This document shows, piece by piece, positions 8,887-17,930 of a stretch of 64,000 nucleotides of DNA. Source of the DNA: Arthrobacter sp. B2a2-09. Its GTDB lineage: Bacteria > Actinomycetota > Actinomycetes > Actinomycetales > Micrococcaceae. The first letter of the stretch is position 1. Every line of letters begins with the position of its first letter. The stretch spans positions 124,001 through 188,000 of the forward strand of contig NZ_JAMXIC010000006.1 in the NCBI RefSeq assembly GCF_027587375.1, written 5' to 3'. The notes under the pieces are model-generated. The model was not told the DNA's origin, searched no databases, and saw only the letters and a list, made by a program, of their open reading frames with translations. The position numbers were made by a program, and so were the translations under genes.

Positions 8887-9338
8887 GTAGAGTGAATGAA
8901 CTATCAGCGGTCGATGCTCGGCTCGTCAAGGATCTGATCGAGCGATCTGAGCTGGGATCAATTGAGTTCCACGAAGTTTCAGCAAGAAGATTCGACGGAG
9001 TCGAAGATTTCGGTGAGTCCCGTGACGGGGGGCTGACTCTTGGCTTCCAGCAGCGCTCCGAAACAGGTGTGTTCGGCATACGCATCGTCGGCGATATCGC
9101 GATCCCGATGGGGGAAGCGCGGGTCGTCGCGGCAGCTGAATACAAAGTTCTTCGCGGAGATCTTCCGCCCCAGCGCCTAGTCGAACTCTTCGCCAACGAA
9201 GTCGCTATTATGACCCTCTTCCCGTATCTGCGGGAAGGTATCGCGAGTATTACGTCCAAGGTTTTCGGAACGCCGATCACGCTGCCGGTCGCCCAACGTG
9301 GCCAGATCGGTTTTGAAGTCACTCCAGCCGAGCAGTAA
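8883..9338 (+). CDS. SecB-like chaperone of a TAC module
   Basis: 151 aa from GTG 8883, overlapping the antitoxin stop by GTGA; GTG 8892 is an alternative. The C-terminal TLFPYLREGIASITSKVFGTPITLPV matches the SecB signature (LFPYxRE followed by a helix and P-x-L/T). The middle has alternating strands (LTLGFQQ, IRIVGDIAI, ARVVAAAEYKV) as in the SecB fold. Length resembles SecB and M. tuberculosis Rv1957. In Rv1955-Rv1957 the third gene encodes a chaperone that protects the antitoxin, and the same order and coupling occur here. A role in general export is less likely given this location. Confidence 0.82.
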   Translation: MSRVNELSAVDARLVKDLIERSELGSIEFHEVSARRFDGVEDFGESRDGGLTLGFQQRSETGVFGIRIVGDIAIPMGEARVVAAAEYKVLRGDLPPQRLVELFANEVAIMTLFPYLREGIASITSKVFGTPITLPVAQRGQIGFEVTPAEQ

Positions 9339-9379
9339 CTGCAGAGGCAACCACCCTGGACCCCGCGCGGCTTGCCGGC

Positions 9380-10459
9380 TCATGCTTCGAGCGGAAGCCT
9401 GCCGTCTTCTTCCGGGACGGGCCTTCCGCTGGGCCCCAGGGTGCTCTCGCGGGGGATGAGGCGGGGCTTGAGCGTCAGGATGCGGTGTTCGTGGCGGGGA
9501 TTCCGGATCTCGTCGAGGAGGAGATTTATTGCTTCCGCGCCCATCTTGTGTCCGTCCTGGGCGACGGTGGACATGGAGATGGCGACTTCGGTGGCGAAGT
9601 GGTTGTTGTCGTACCCGATGACGGCAACGTCTTCGGGCACGCGCAGGCCTCTTGCCATGAGCTCGTGGATGACCCCCGCCGCGATGCGGTCTGAGGGCGA
9701 AAGGATTCCGTCCGGCACGCGATCCGCAGGCCGGCCAGTTACTTCGGCAGCGATCTTGCGCCCTTCATCGCTCTTGAGGCGACGGGAGGAGATGATCTCC
9801 AAGGTGGCGTTGCCGGCCTCCATCACAGCCCGCAGGGCGCCGTTGCGCCGCTCCTTGACGGCGTGGAACTCCTCGGGACCGCCGGCGAACAACAGGCGGC
9901 GCCGGCCGAGTTCAAGGAGATGCCGCGCGGCCATGTAACCGCCGTACTCCTCGTCCGAGAGGACCGCGCAGCAGTCCTGACGCCCACCGGCGTAGTTGAC
10001 CAGGACGATCCTGCGCCCGTGCCGGCGGACTCGGTCGACACCTTCAAGGCTTGCGTTCAAAGGCGTGAACAGGATGCCAGCCACCCGCGCCTCATCGAAG
10101 ATGTCCAGGTATGACTCCTGACGCTTGAAGTCGACGTCGCTGTTGGCCAGCAGGAGGGCATGGCCCGAGGTCCGGGCCTCGTCTTCGGCACCCCTGGCAA
10201 TGTCGACGAAGAGTGAGTTGTCGATGTCGGTGAGGACTAGCCCGACGGTGCTGCTACTGCCCGCCGCGAGCGAGCGGGCGGCGCTGTTCGGGACGAAGCC
10301 CAGCTGCTCGACGGCGGCGAGGACTTTCTGGAGCGAACGCGCCGAGACTTTCTCCGGCTTGTTCAACGCATGCGAGACAGTCCCAAGGGATACTCCGGCG
10401 AGGCGAGCGACGTCCTGCATGCTGGGGGCACGGCCCCCGTCTGCGGTCTGGCTAGTCAC
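9380..10459 (-). CDS. LacI-family regulator of the rhamnoside locus
   Basis: 359 aa from GTG 10459, with an AGGA box upstream. The N-terminal LacI helix-turn-helix and hinge (MQDVARLAGVSLGTVSHALN) precede a periplasmic-binding-protein-like sensor domain that ends with IGYDNN and RLIPRES stretches. ATG codons further upstream (10492, 10576) overlap the operator-like sequence and are disfavoured. It is divergent from an importer plus rhamnosidase operon, with three operator-like repeats between. It is expected to repress both directions until an oligosaccharide or rhamnose-type inducer binds. Confidence 0.88.
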   Translation of the reverse strand: MTSQTADGGRAPSMQDVARLAGVSLGTVSHALNKPEKVSARSLQKVLAAVEQLGFVPNSAARSLAAGSSSTVGLVLTDIDNSLFVDIARGAEDEARTSGHALLLANSDVDFKRQESYLDIFDEARVAGILFTPLNASLEGVDRVRRHGRRIVLVNYAGGRQDCCAVLSDEEYGGYMAARHLLELGRRRLLFAGGPEEFHAVKERRNGALRAVMEAGNATLEIISSRRLKSDEGRKIAAEVTGRPADRVPDGILSPSDRIAAGVIHELMARGLRVPEDVAVIGYDNNHFATEVAISMSTVAQDGHKMGAEAINLLLDEIRNPRHEHRILTLKPRLIPRESTLGPSGRPVPEEDGRLPLEA

Positions 10460-10479
10460 GCGGTTTCGTTCCTCAATCC

Positions 10480-10491
10480 TAAAGCGCTTCA
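10480..10491. promoter_or_regulatory. LacI-type operator O1
   Basis: TAAAGCGCTTCA, with perfect core AAGCGCTT, lies just upstream of the lacI-type GTG and shares its consensus with two more sites in this gap. Likely the autoregulatory operator. Confidence 0.6.
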
Positions 10492-10563
10492 TTTGTGGCT
10501 TCACGCAAGAATAGAAGGCCGCGCGGACGCGGTCAAGCCGGCGGTCCCTGACAGGGCCTGAAT

Positions 10564-10575
10564 TAAATCGTTTCA
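10564..10575. promoter_or_regulatory. LacI-type operator O2 (imperfect)
   Basis: TAAATCGTTTCA fits the consensus T[AG]AA[GT]CG[CT]TTCA of the other two sites. It ends 7 bp before the -35 box of the rightward promoter. Confidence 0.45.
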
Positions 10576-10582
10576 AAAGCTA

Positions 10583-10633
10583 TTGACGTACATCACATCC
10601 GGCCCCTAATCTGAATCCAGATGAAGCGCTTCA
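10583..10633 (+). promoter_or_regulatory. Promoter of the rhamnoside operon with operator O3
   Basis: TTGACG (10583-10588) and TAATCT (10607-10612) are separated by 18 bp. The perfect 12-bp palindrome TGAAGCGCTTCA (10622-10633) covers the expected start of transcription, the classic position for LacI-family repression. Confidence 0.7.
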
Positions 10634-10718
10634 ATTTAGCAAAGTTTCTACTCGATGGAGAGATTCCCGTGATTCGATGGATCAGCACTCCGGTGCCGGC
10701 ATTGCTTAGAGGGACACG

Positions 10719-11678
10719 ATGAGCACGGCGGATAGCCAGTCGCTGGCAGTGGCGGAGGCCGCCGCGCCCGTTCCGCCCGTCAGCCGCAGCACCCGGAAGT
10801 TCACCGCGCGACGCATCGGTACGGTCCCGTGGTGGTTCGTGGTTCCGGCCCTCGTGTTCTTCCTGTTCGTGGTCCTGTGGCCGAGCGTGCAGGGCGCCGC
10901 CTACGCGTTCACCAACTGGGACGGACTCTCGGCTACCAAAGACTTCGTGGGCCTGGCCCAGTTCGAGCGCCTCCTCAAAGACCCCGGGGGCGTCGGCGCG
11001 GTGGTTCACACGCTCCTGATCGCAGTGGCGATCACCGTGGTGCAGAACCTGATCGGGCTGCTGCTGGCGCTGGGCGTACACAGCAAGATCAAGAGCCGCA
11101 ACATCCTGCGCGTGGCCCTGTTCACGCCGGCGGTGATTACGCCGGTGGCCACCGGCTACCTGTGGAAGTACCTCATGACCCCCGACGGGGCGATCAATCA
11201 GCTCCTGGGGTTCTTCGGTCTCGGCGCCCTGCAGCACGATTGGCTGGGGGATGCCGACATCGCCCTATGGTCCATCGTCGCGACCGTGGTCTGGCAATTC
11301 GCCGGCTACTCCATGGTGATTTTCCTGGCAGGCCTGCAGGGAGTCCCTGAAGATGTCCTCGAGGCCTCCAGGATCGACGGGGCAGGCCCGTTCCGCCGGT
11401 TCTGGTACGTGGTCCGCCCGGAGCTGGCTCCGGCGATCACGATCAACCTGATGCTCTCGATCATCGGCGGCCTGAAGTTGTTCGACCAGGTGTGGGTCAT
11501 GACCTCCGGCGGCCCCGGAACCTCGACGGACACCATGTCGACCCTGATCTACAAGAACGCGTTCCAGTTCGGCGACTTCAGCTACGGCATTGCCATGGCC
11601 CTGGTCCTGACCGCGTTCGTCGCGATCCTCTCCACCGCTCAATACAAGCTCCTCGGCAAGCAGGGAGGCACCAAGTGA
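10719..11678 (+). CDS. Sugar ABC transporter permease (MalF type)
   Basis: 319 aa integral membrane protein with about six hydrophobic segments after a cytoplasmic N-terminus of some 35 residues. The EAA loop that contacts the ATPase is EASRIDGAGPFRRFWYVVRPEL near residue 215. It is the first gene behind the LacI-controlled promoter, with a GGGA box before the ATG, and its TGA overlaps the GTG of the second permease. No ATP-binding gene is nearby, so the importer must borrow a shared MsmK-type ATPase. The substrate is probably a rhamnose-containing saccharide, judged from the GH78 gene of the same operon. Confidence 0.9.
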   Translation: MSTADSQSLAVAEAAAPVPPVSRSTRKFTARRIGTVPWWFVVPALVFFLFVVLWPSVQGAAYAFTNWDGLSATKDFVGLAQFERLLKDPGGVGAVVHTLLIAVAITVVQNLIGLLLALGVHSKIKSRNILRVALFTPAVITPVATGYLWKYLMTPDGAINQLLGFFGLGALQHDWLGDADIALWSIVATVVWQFAGYSMVIFLAGLQGVPEDVLEASRIDGAGPFRRFWYVVRPELAPAITINLMLSIIGGLKLFDQVWVMTSGGPGTSTDTMSTLIYKNAFQFGDFSYGIAMALVLTAFVAILSTAQYKLLGKQGGTK

Positions 11679-12496
11679 ACCGCTACACCTGGCGGACGTT
11701 CATCCTCGAGGCCGTCATGGTCCTGGTCGGCGTCCTCTTCTTCCTCCCTGTCTACATCCTGGTCAACCTTGCCCTGAAGACGCCGGACGACCAGTCCTCC
11801 CCCCTGTCGCCGGTCACCAACATCACGTTCCAGAACTTCTCCGACGCTTGGAGTCAGGCCAACCTGGGCCAGGCCTTGCTGACCAGCGCTTTCGTCACCG
11901 TGTTCAGCGTGCTGATTATCGTCGCCATCTCGGCACTGGCCGCCTACCCCCTGGCTCGGGTGACGAAGAGATGGTCGAAGTGGTTGTTCTTCGTCTTCAT
12001 GCTGGGGCTGCTCCTGCCCTTCCAGCTTGCCCTCATCCCGCTGTACACGACCATCCGGGACCTGGGCCTGCTCGGCAACCCGATCTCCCTGGTGCTGTAC
12101 TACGCCGGTTTGCAGGTCCCGTTCTCGGTATTCCTCTACACGGGGTTCATCCGGGCGGTTCCCCTCGACTACGAGGAGGCCGCCGCGATCGACGGCGCGG
12201 GTCCGCTGCGGAGCTTCTTCTCGGTGATCTTCCCGTTGGTGCGTCCGATTACCGGTACGGTCATCATCCTGAACGTTCTTCACGTCTGGAACGACTTCCT
12301 GACCCCGTTGCTTTACCTGAGCGGAAGCAACCAGCAGACCGTGCCGGTCGCACTGTTCTCGTTCGTCAGCCAGTACGTCTCGCAGTGGAACCTGGTCTTC
12401 GCTGGCCTGGTCATCACCATCGCACCGATCCTCATCGCCTACTTCGCGATGCAGAACACCATCATCAAGGGCTTCGCCAGCGGCCTCAAAGGCTAG
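11675..12496 (+). CDS. Sugar ABC transporter permease (MalG type)
   Basis: 273 aa, from a GTG overlapping the stop of the preceding permease (GTGA), so translation is coupled. There are six hydrophobic segments, the first being FILEAVMVLVGVLFFLPVYI. The EAA loop is EEAAAIDGAGPLRSFFSVIFP at about residues 165-185, and the C-terminus (IIKGFASGLKG) is typical of MalG-type subunits. It forms the membrane channel with the preceding protein; the binding protein follows about 100 bp downstream. Confidence 0.9.
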   Translation: MNRYTWRTFILEAVMVLVGVLFFLPVYILVNLALKTPDDQSSPLSPVTNITFQNFSDAWSQANLGQALLTSAFVTVFSVLIIVAISALAAYPLARVTKRWSKWLFFVFMLGLLLPFQLALIPLYTTIRDLGLLGNPISLVLYYAGLQVPFSVFLYTGFIRAVPLDYEEAAAIDGAGPLRSFFSVIFPLVRPITGTVIILNVLHVWNDFLTPLLYLSGSNQQTVPVALFSFVSQYVSQWNLVFAGLVITIAPILIAYFAMQNTIIKGFASGLKG

Positions 12497-12599
12497 GCCC
12501 GCATATAACCAGCGTGGCGCCGTCGGCTTCCACGCCGGTACCAACTTCCACGCCCGTATCAAGCAGCGCCCCGGCTGCAGTTCAAAGGAGAGCAACACA

Positions 12600-13877
12600 A
12601 TGCACAAGAAGAGCCTTCTGGCCCTCTCGGTCGCCGTCGCCGCGGCCCTCGGCCTCACCGCCTGCAGCGGAGGCAGTTCCAACGCCGGTGCCGGCGGAGG
12701 GGACGGAAAGACCCTGACCCTCGCGGCCACGACCAACGAAAAGCCCGCCCTCGACGCCGTCGTGGCCAAGTTCAAGGAGCAGAACCCGGGCGTAGACGTG
12801 AAGTACACGACGTCGGCCCTGGACCAGTACCAGACCACCACCCGCACCCAGCTTTCCTCGGGAACTGCCCCGGACGTCGTCTTCGTCTGGCCGGGGGACG
12901 GCAACCCCATGGCCACCCGTGTGGTCGGCAAAGCCGGTTTCCTCGAAGACCTTTCCAGTCAGTCCTGGGCGAACAGTTTCCCGGCCGGGATCAAGCCTGT
13001 CACCCAGTACAACGGCAAGACCTACAGTGCCTCAGTCACGTTCTCGGGCATCGGCGCGGTCTACAACATGACCGCGATGACCCAGGCGGGCCTGACTCCG
13101 CCGACCACCTGGAGCGGACTGCTGCAGTTCTGCTCCGCCGCGAAGGTCAAGGGTAAGACAGCCTTTGAGCTGGGCGCGCAGACAAACTGGGTCACCCAGC
13201 TCATCCCATACGCACTTACCCCCACCCTCGTCTACGGTCCGAACCCGAACTTCCCCCAGGACATGACCGACAAGAAGGCCACCTTCAGCGACTCGAAGTG
13301 GACCGACGCGCTCAACAAGTACGTCGAGATGCAAAAGGCCGGCTGCTTCCAGGCCAATCCCCTCGGCACTGACTACAACGCCAGCCTTGCCGCTGTCGCC
13401 AAGGGCGACGCGCTCAGCGTGGTGCAGGTGAACTCGGCCGTGGCCGCGATCAGCACGCAGGCGCCGAAAGGCACCGAGTTGAACATGCTTCCGGTCCCTG
13501 CGAGCGACAACGCGGCTGATACCCGCATGGCCGGCGCAGCCGGATCGACCTACGGCGTCAACGCACACGCGAAAAACAAGGACCTGGCCATCAAGTTCGT
13601 CAACTTCCTCGAAGGCCCTGACGGCATGAACCTGTACGCGCAAACCAACAAGGCCCTGCCGGCGGTCCCGAACGACTCCTTCAAGGTTGACCCGGCCCTG
13701 AGCACGCTGCAGCAATACCAGAAGGGCGGCAAGACGGACGCCTTCATGGACCAGAACTGGCCCAACGCCCGCGTCCAGCAGACCCTTTTCCAGGTAGTGC
13801 AGGATCTCCTGGCCGGCAAAACGGACGCTAACGGAGCCCTGAAGCAAATGGACACCGCTTACACCTCGGGCTCCTAG
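12600..13877 (+). CDS. Sugar ABC transporter substrate-binding lipoprotein
   Basis: 425 aa extracytoplasmic solute-binding protein of family 1. It has a lipoprotein signal peptide with lipobox LTAC (Cys22) and a Gly/Ser-rich linker, then the two-lobed fold. TAPDVVFVWPGDGNP and MAGAAGSTYGVNAHAKNKD are typical hinge-region sequences. An AGGAG box stands well placed before the ATG. It delivers substrate to the two permeases upstream. A strong hairpin follows the stop and may protect this part of the mRNA, since binding proteins are usually made in excess. Confidence 0.92.
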   Translation: MHKKSLLALSVAVAAALGLTACSGGSSNAGAGGGDGKTLTLAATTNEKPALDAVVAKFKEQNPGVDVKYTTSALDQYQTTTRTQLSSGTAPDVVFVWPGDGNPMATRVVGKAGFLEDLSSQSWANSFPAGIKPVTQYNGKTYSASVTFSGIGAVYNMTAMTQAGLTPPTTWSGLLQFCSAAKVKGKTAFELGAQTNWVTQLIPYALTPTLVYGPNPNFPQDMTDKKATFSDSKWTDALNKYVEMQKAGCFQANPLGTDYNASLAAVAKGDALSVVQVNSAVAAISTQAPKGTELNMLPVPASDNAADTRMAGAAGSTYGVNAHAKNKDLAIKFVNFLEGPDGMNLYAQTNKALPAVPNDSFKVDPALSTLQQYQKGGKTDAFMDQNWPNARVQQTLFQVVQDLLAGKTDANGALKQMDTAYTSGS

Positions 13878-13916
13878 CCTCCCGGACCGGCCGCGCGAGC
13901 CGACACTGGATCACCT

Positions 13917-13946
13917 TGCGGTGGCGGTCCCAGGACCGCCACCGCA
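13917..13946 (+). terminator. Strong intercistronic hairpin
   Basis: TGCGGTGGCGGTCC (13917-13930) and its exact complement (13933-13946) are separated by two bases. It lies between the binding-protein stop and the rhamnosidase start, without a T-run. It probably acts as partial terminator or 3' mRNA stabiliser that lowers enzyme output relative to the binding protein. Confidence 0.65.
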
Positions 13947-13978
13947 CTCACACCTCGAGAACACTTGGGAAGAACCAC

Positions 13979-16597
13979 ATGACAATCCCGGCAACAGCCA
14001 CAGCGACAGAACAGACCACTGCAACCACCGCCCGGGTGGTTCGTCTGCAGACCGAACACCGGACAGTTGCCCTCGGCATCGGCGAAGCACGCCCCCGTCT
14101 TTCATGGCAGACACAAGCCCCGGCCGGATGGGAACAGCGCAAGTACGAGATCACCGTCGAACGGGTCGGGAAGGCCCGGGTGACAACGGAAGTCTTGTCC
14201 CCGGAGTCCGTCCTGGTGGAGTGGCCATTCCCCGCGTTGGAGTCGCGTGAGCGCGTCGAGGTGCGGGTACGGGTCTGGGGGAACGATGAAACCCCGTCTC
14301 CGTGGAGCGTCCCATTCTTCATCGAAGCGGGCCTACTCGTCCCCGAGGACTGGACGGCCCTGGCGATCACACCGGATCTGGAGAACGACCGTGAGAAAGA
14401 CAACCCGCCTGCCCTGCTCAGGCGCTCCTTCACGACTGGAGCAAGCATTGCTTCGGCCAGGCTCTACGTCACCGCGCAGGGCGTGTATGAGGTGGAGATC
14501 AACGGCCGGCGGGTCGGGGACGAAGTTCTCGCCCCGGGCTGGACGAGCTATGACCACCGCCTGATCTACTCAACCTTCGACGTCACCGGCTTCCTCGTCG
14601 ACGGCGAGAACACCGTCGGCGCGTGGCTCGCCGACGGCTGGTTCCGGGGACGCATCGGATTCCAGGGAGGCACCCGCAACACCTACGGGCACCGGACCTC
14701 CCTGCTCGCGCAGCTCGAAATCATCTACGACGACGGCCGGCGGGACGTCATCACCACCGACGACGGATGGCGAACCTCCCACGGCCCCATCACCTTCGCG
14801 AGCTTCTACGACGGCGAACGCCACGACGCCCGCCTCGAGCAACCCGGCTGGTCGCAGCCCGGCTTTGATGACAGTGCGTGGTCCGGGGTGCTGACAGTCA
14901 GCCTGGCCAAGTCCACCCTCGAGGCCCCCGCAGGACCGCCCGTCCGGTGCACCGAGGAGCTCGCCCCGCAACGCGTCTGGACGTCGCCCTCAGGCAAGAC
15001 CCTGATCGACTTCGGCCAAAATCTCGTCGGCCGGCTCCGGCTCACCGTCCAGGGCAAGCCCGGCGACACCGTGACCATCCGCCACGCCGAGGTCCTCCAG
15101 GACGGCGAGCTGTACACGAGGCCGCTGCGCCTGGCCGCCTCCACCGACGAATACACCCTCGCGGACGATTCCGAGCACACCTGGGAGCCTCGGTTCGCCA
15201 TGCACGGCTTCCGTTACGTCGAAATCACAGGAGCCGTCGACGCCGTCAAGCTCGACGCCCTCACTGCCAGGGTCCACCACACCGACATGGAACGCACCGG
15301 TTGGTTCGAATGCTCTGACCCGCTCATCAACCGCCTGCACGAGAACGTCCGGTGGAGCATGCGCGGGAACTTCGTCAGCATTCCCACGGACTGCCCCCAG
15401 CGTGACGAACGCCTCGGATGGACAGGAGACATCCAGGTCTTCGCCCCCGCGGCTTCCTTCCTCTACGACTGCTCGGGGATGCTCAGCGGATGGCTCAAGG
15501 ACGTCGCCGACGAGCAGCTTCCGGACGGGACAATCCCCTGGTATGTCCCCTGGGTCCAGGCCGGCTCGTGGGACGCGACGATCCCCGGCGCCGTGTGGGG
15601 CGATGTCGCCGTGCTCACCCCCTGGACCCTGTACGAGCGCTTCGGAGACAAGGGCGTGCTCGCAGACCAGTACGCCAGCGCCAAAGCATGGGTCGACCTC
15701 ATGGCCGAACGGGCCGGCGAAACCCACCTCTGGGACGAAGGCTTCCAGCTCGGCGACTGGCTGGACCCCGCAGCACCCCCGCACGACCCCGCCGACGCCC
15801 GCACCGACCGCTACCTCGTCGCCACCGCCTACTTCGCTTGGTCCGCCCGCCACCTCTCCCGGATTGCCAGCGTCCTCGGCAATGTCGACGACGAGGCCCG
15901 GTACGCGGAATTGGCCGAAAAGGTCCGGCAGGCATTCGCCCGGCGCTACGTCCACGAGGACGGAACCATGACCAGCGACGCGCAGACCGCCTACGCACTC
16001 GCCCTAGTGTTCGACCTCCTGCCCACGGAAGGTCAGAAAAGCCGTGCCGCCGGGCGCCTCGCAGAGCTCGTTGCCGAATCCGGGAACCGCATCGCCACCG
16101 GATTCGCCGGCACTCCGGTGATTAGCGACGCCCTCACCCTCGGCGGCCATGTCGGGACGGCGTACGACCTGCTCAAGGAAGAAGAATGCCCCTCGTGGCT
16201 CTACGCCGTGAAGCAAGGAGGAACCACCATCTGGGAACGGTGGGACTCCATGTTGCCCGACGGCACTATCAACCCAGGTGAGATGACTTCGTTCAACCAC
16301 TACGCCCTCGGCGCAGTAGCTGACTGGATGCACCGCGTCATCGGCGGCCTCTCACCCCTCGAACCCGGCTACCGGAAGATCGGCATCCGACCGCTCCCTG
16401 GCGGGGGGATCACCCACGCTACTACGCGCCACTTGACCCCGTACGGCATGGCTGAAGTCGCATGGCGGATCGAGAACGGGACGATGCACCTCGACGCCAC
16501 TGTACCGACGGGGACGACGGCGACAGTCGAGCTTCCGGGGGGCGTCCCCAGCGAGCTGGGCCCCGGCAAACACCACCTAACAGCACCGGTTAAGTGA
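13979..16597 (+). CDS. Alpha-L-rhamnosidase, GH78
   Basis: 872 aa from ATG 13979, preceded by GGGAAGAA. Multi-domain GH78 architecture: an N-terminal fibronectin-like beta domain (about 20-130), beta-sandwich domains (about 150-430), the (alpha/alpha)6 catalytic barrel (about 450-780) and a C-terminal beta domain. The family hallmark DCPQRDERLGWTGD carries D476/E477. GGTTIWERWDS carries E753, matching the acidic residues proposed as general acid and base of this inverting family. No signal peptide is seen, so it cleaves imported rhamnosides inside the cell, consistent with the co-transcribed importer. Confidence 0.93.
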   Translation: MTIPATATATEQTTATTARVVRLQTEHRTVALGIGEARPRLSWQTQAPAGWEQRKYEITVERVGKARVTTEVLSPESVLVEWPFPALESRERVEVRVRVWGNDETPSPWSVPFFIEAGLLVPEDWTALAITPDLENDREKDNPPALLRRSFTTGASIASARLYVTAQGVYEVEINGRRVGDEVLAPGWTSYDHRLIYSTFDVTGFLVDGENTVGAWLADGWFRGRIGFQGGTRNTYGHRTSLLAQLEIIYDDGRRDVITTDDGWRTSHGPITFASFYDGERHDARLEQPGWSQPGFDDSAWSGVLTVSLAKSTLEAPAGPPVRCTEELAPQRVWTSPSGKTLIDFGQNLVGRLRLTVQGKPGDTVTIRHAEVLQDGELYTRPLRLAASTDEYTLADDSEHTWEPRFAMHGFRYVEITGAVDAVKLDALTARVHHTDMERTGWFECSDPLINRLHENVRWSMRGNFVSIPTDCPQRDERLGWTGDIQVFAPAASFLYDCSGMLSGWLKDVADEQLPDGTIPWYVPWVQAGSWDATIPGAVWGDVAVLTPWTLYERFGDKGVLADQYASAKAWVDLMAERAGETHLWDEGFQLGDWLDPAAPPHDPADARTDRYLVATAYFAWSARHLSRIASVLGNVDDEARYAELAEKVRQAFARRYVHEDGTMTSDAQTAYALALVFDLLPTEGQKSRAAGRLAELVAESGNRIATGFAGTPVISDALTLGGHVGTAYDLLKEEECPSWLYAVKQGGTTIWERWDSMLPDGTINPGEMTSFNHYALGAVADWMHRVIGGLSPLEPGYRKIGIRPLPGGGITHATTRHLTPYGMAEVAWRIENGTMHLDATVPTGTTATVELPGGVPSELGPGKHHLTAPVK

Positions 16598-16604
16598 GCA
16601 CTCT

Positions 16605-16632
16605 TGCGCCGGAGCCACCCGGTTCCGGCGCA
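16605..16632 (+). terminator. Hairpin after the rhamnosidase gene
   Basis: TGCGCCGGA (16605-16613) pairs perfectly with TCCGGCGCA (16624-16632) around a 10-base loop, just downstream of the operon's last stop. No T-run follows. It is likely the operon end, since the next gene encodes an unrelated ROK regulator. Confidence 0.6.
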
Positions 16633-16733
16633 GGACCCTCGCCAGCCGCGCGGCACGGTCCAAATAGCCAGCAACCTCGGATCCCTGAATGATGATGTAA
16701 CTCACGCAGTCAAAACAGGATCCTGGAGGAAAC

Positions 16734-17930
16734 ATGCCCGCCACGCCGTCGCCAGGAAGAGTGGGCGATGTCCGCAGGCAGAACCTTGCGCTCGTGCTCG
16801 CCGGGATCCAGGGGAACGGCGGGGCCACGCGCGCGCAGCTTGCCGCGGAAAGCGGCCTGACGAAGGCCTCCGTTTCGAGCCTTGTCACCGATCTGCTTGA
16901 GTCAGGCCTGGTGCAGGAAACAAGTGTCACCCGCGACGGCGAACGCGGACGGCCCGGAACCGGCCTCGTCCTCAACCCGGCCCGCGGCGCTTTGGCCGTG
17001 GAAATCAATGTGGACTACCTCGCCGTGGGAGTCCTGGATTTCGCAGGGGAACTGATCTTCCACGAAACGCTTGAACGGCACAACCGCGGAAGCGGGCCCT
17101 CCGACATCCTGCCGGTCCTCGTCGCCATGGCGCAGCTGGCAGCGACAAGGGCGGCGGACGCCGGCGTCGAACTTCTTGGCGGGGAACTGACGGTGCCGGG
17201 GCTGGTGGATACGGAACGCAATGTGGTGCTGGCCGCACCGAACCTGGGCTGGGCCGACGTCGAGCTCTCCGAAGAGCTGCGCCGGCTCCTGCCCGAGGCC
17301 CCCTTCGGAGTCTCCCTCTCGAACGAGGCCAATAGCGCCGCGCTCGCGGAACTCTGGTTTGGCCACGGCGGCCGGTTCCGGGACTTCCTGTACATTTCCG
17401 GCGAAGTGGGCGTCGGTGGCGGGTTGGTCATGGATTCCCAGCTTTTCGCCGGCCCGCAAGGCCATGCCGGTGAGATCGGGCATGTGGTGGTGCATCCCGA
17501 CGGCCCGTTGTGCGCCTGCGGTGGTCATGGTTGCCTTGAAACTTTCGCGGGCCAGGACGCCATATATTCCGCTGCAGGAATAGATCGGGATTCGGCCACG
17601 CGGCATATGGCCCACTTGCTGCAACGCGCCCACGACGGCGATGGGCGCGCGGTTTCAGCAGTGGAACAGGCCGGGCACTACCTCGGAATCGCGGCGGCCT
17701 CCACGGCACGGGTGGCGAACATTTCCGCCGTCGTGCTGGGCGGTCATTTCGCCGTACTGGAGGAGTGGATTGCTCCCGCGCTGCGCCGGAGTTTGGACCA
17801 CCACGCACCGGGCCTGATCCCGGAAGGAAACGTGGTGTTCTCCGGACTGGGGCAGACTGGGTCCCTTAGGGGTGCCGCAGCCACCGCAGTCCGGAGAATT
17901 TTGGGCCAGGCCTACGAGCTGATTCCCTGA
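16734..17930 (+). CDS. ROK-family transcriptional regulator
   Basis: 398 aa. A winged helix-turn-helix occupies about residues 12-65 (GATRAQLAAESGLTKASVSSLV). The ROK domain shows GELTVPGLVD, a glycine-rich GEVGVGGGLVMD, and the zinc-binding signature CACGGHGCLE, with the upstream His in GEIGHVV. AGGA precedes the ATG at close range. It is convergent with the glycoside catabolism genes that follow, which makes them candidate targets, but its own ligand is unknown. Confidence 0.87.
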   Translation: MPATPSPGRVGDVRRQNLALVLAGIQGNGGATRAQLAAESGLTKASVSSLVTDLLESGLVQETSVTRDGERGRPGTGLVLNPARGALAVEINVDYLAVGVLDFAGELIFHETLERHNRGSGPSDILPVLVAMAQLAATRAADAGVELLGGELTVPGLVDTERNVVLAAPNLGWADVELSEELRRLLPEAPFGVSLSNEANSAALAELWFGHGGRFRDFLYISGEVGVGGGLVMDSQLFAGPQGHAGEIGHVVVHPDGPLCACGGHGCLETFAGQDAIYSAAGIDRDSATRHMAHLLQRAHDGDGRAVSAVEQAGHYLGIAAASTARVANISAVVLGGHFAVLEEWIAPALRRSLDHHAPGLIPEGNVVFSGLGQTGSLRGAAATAVRRILGQAYELIP

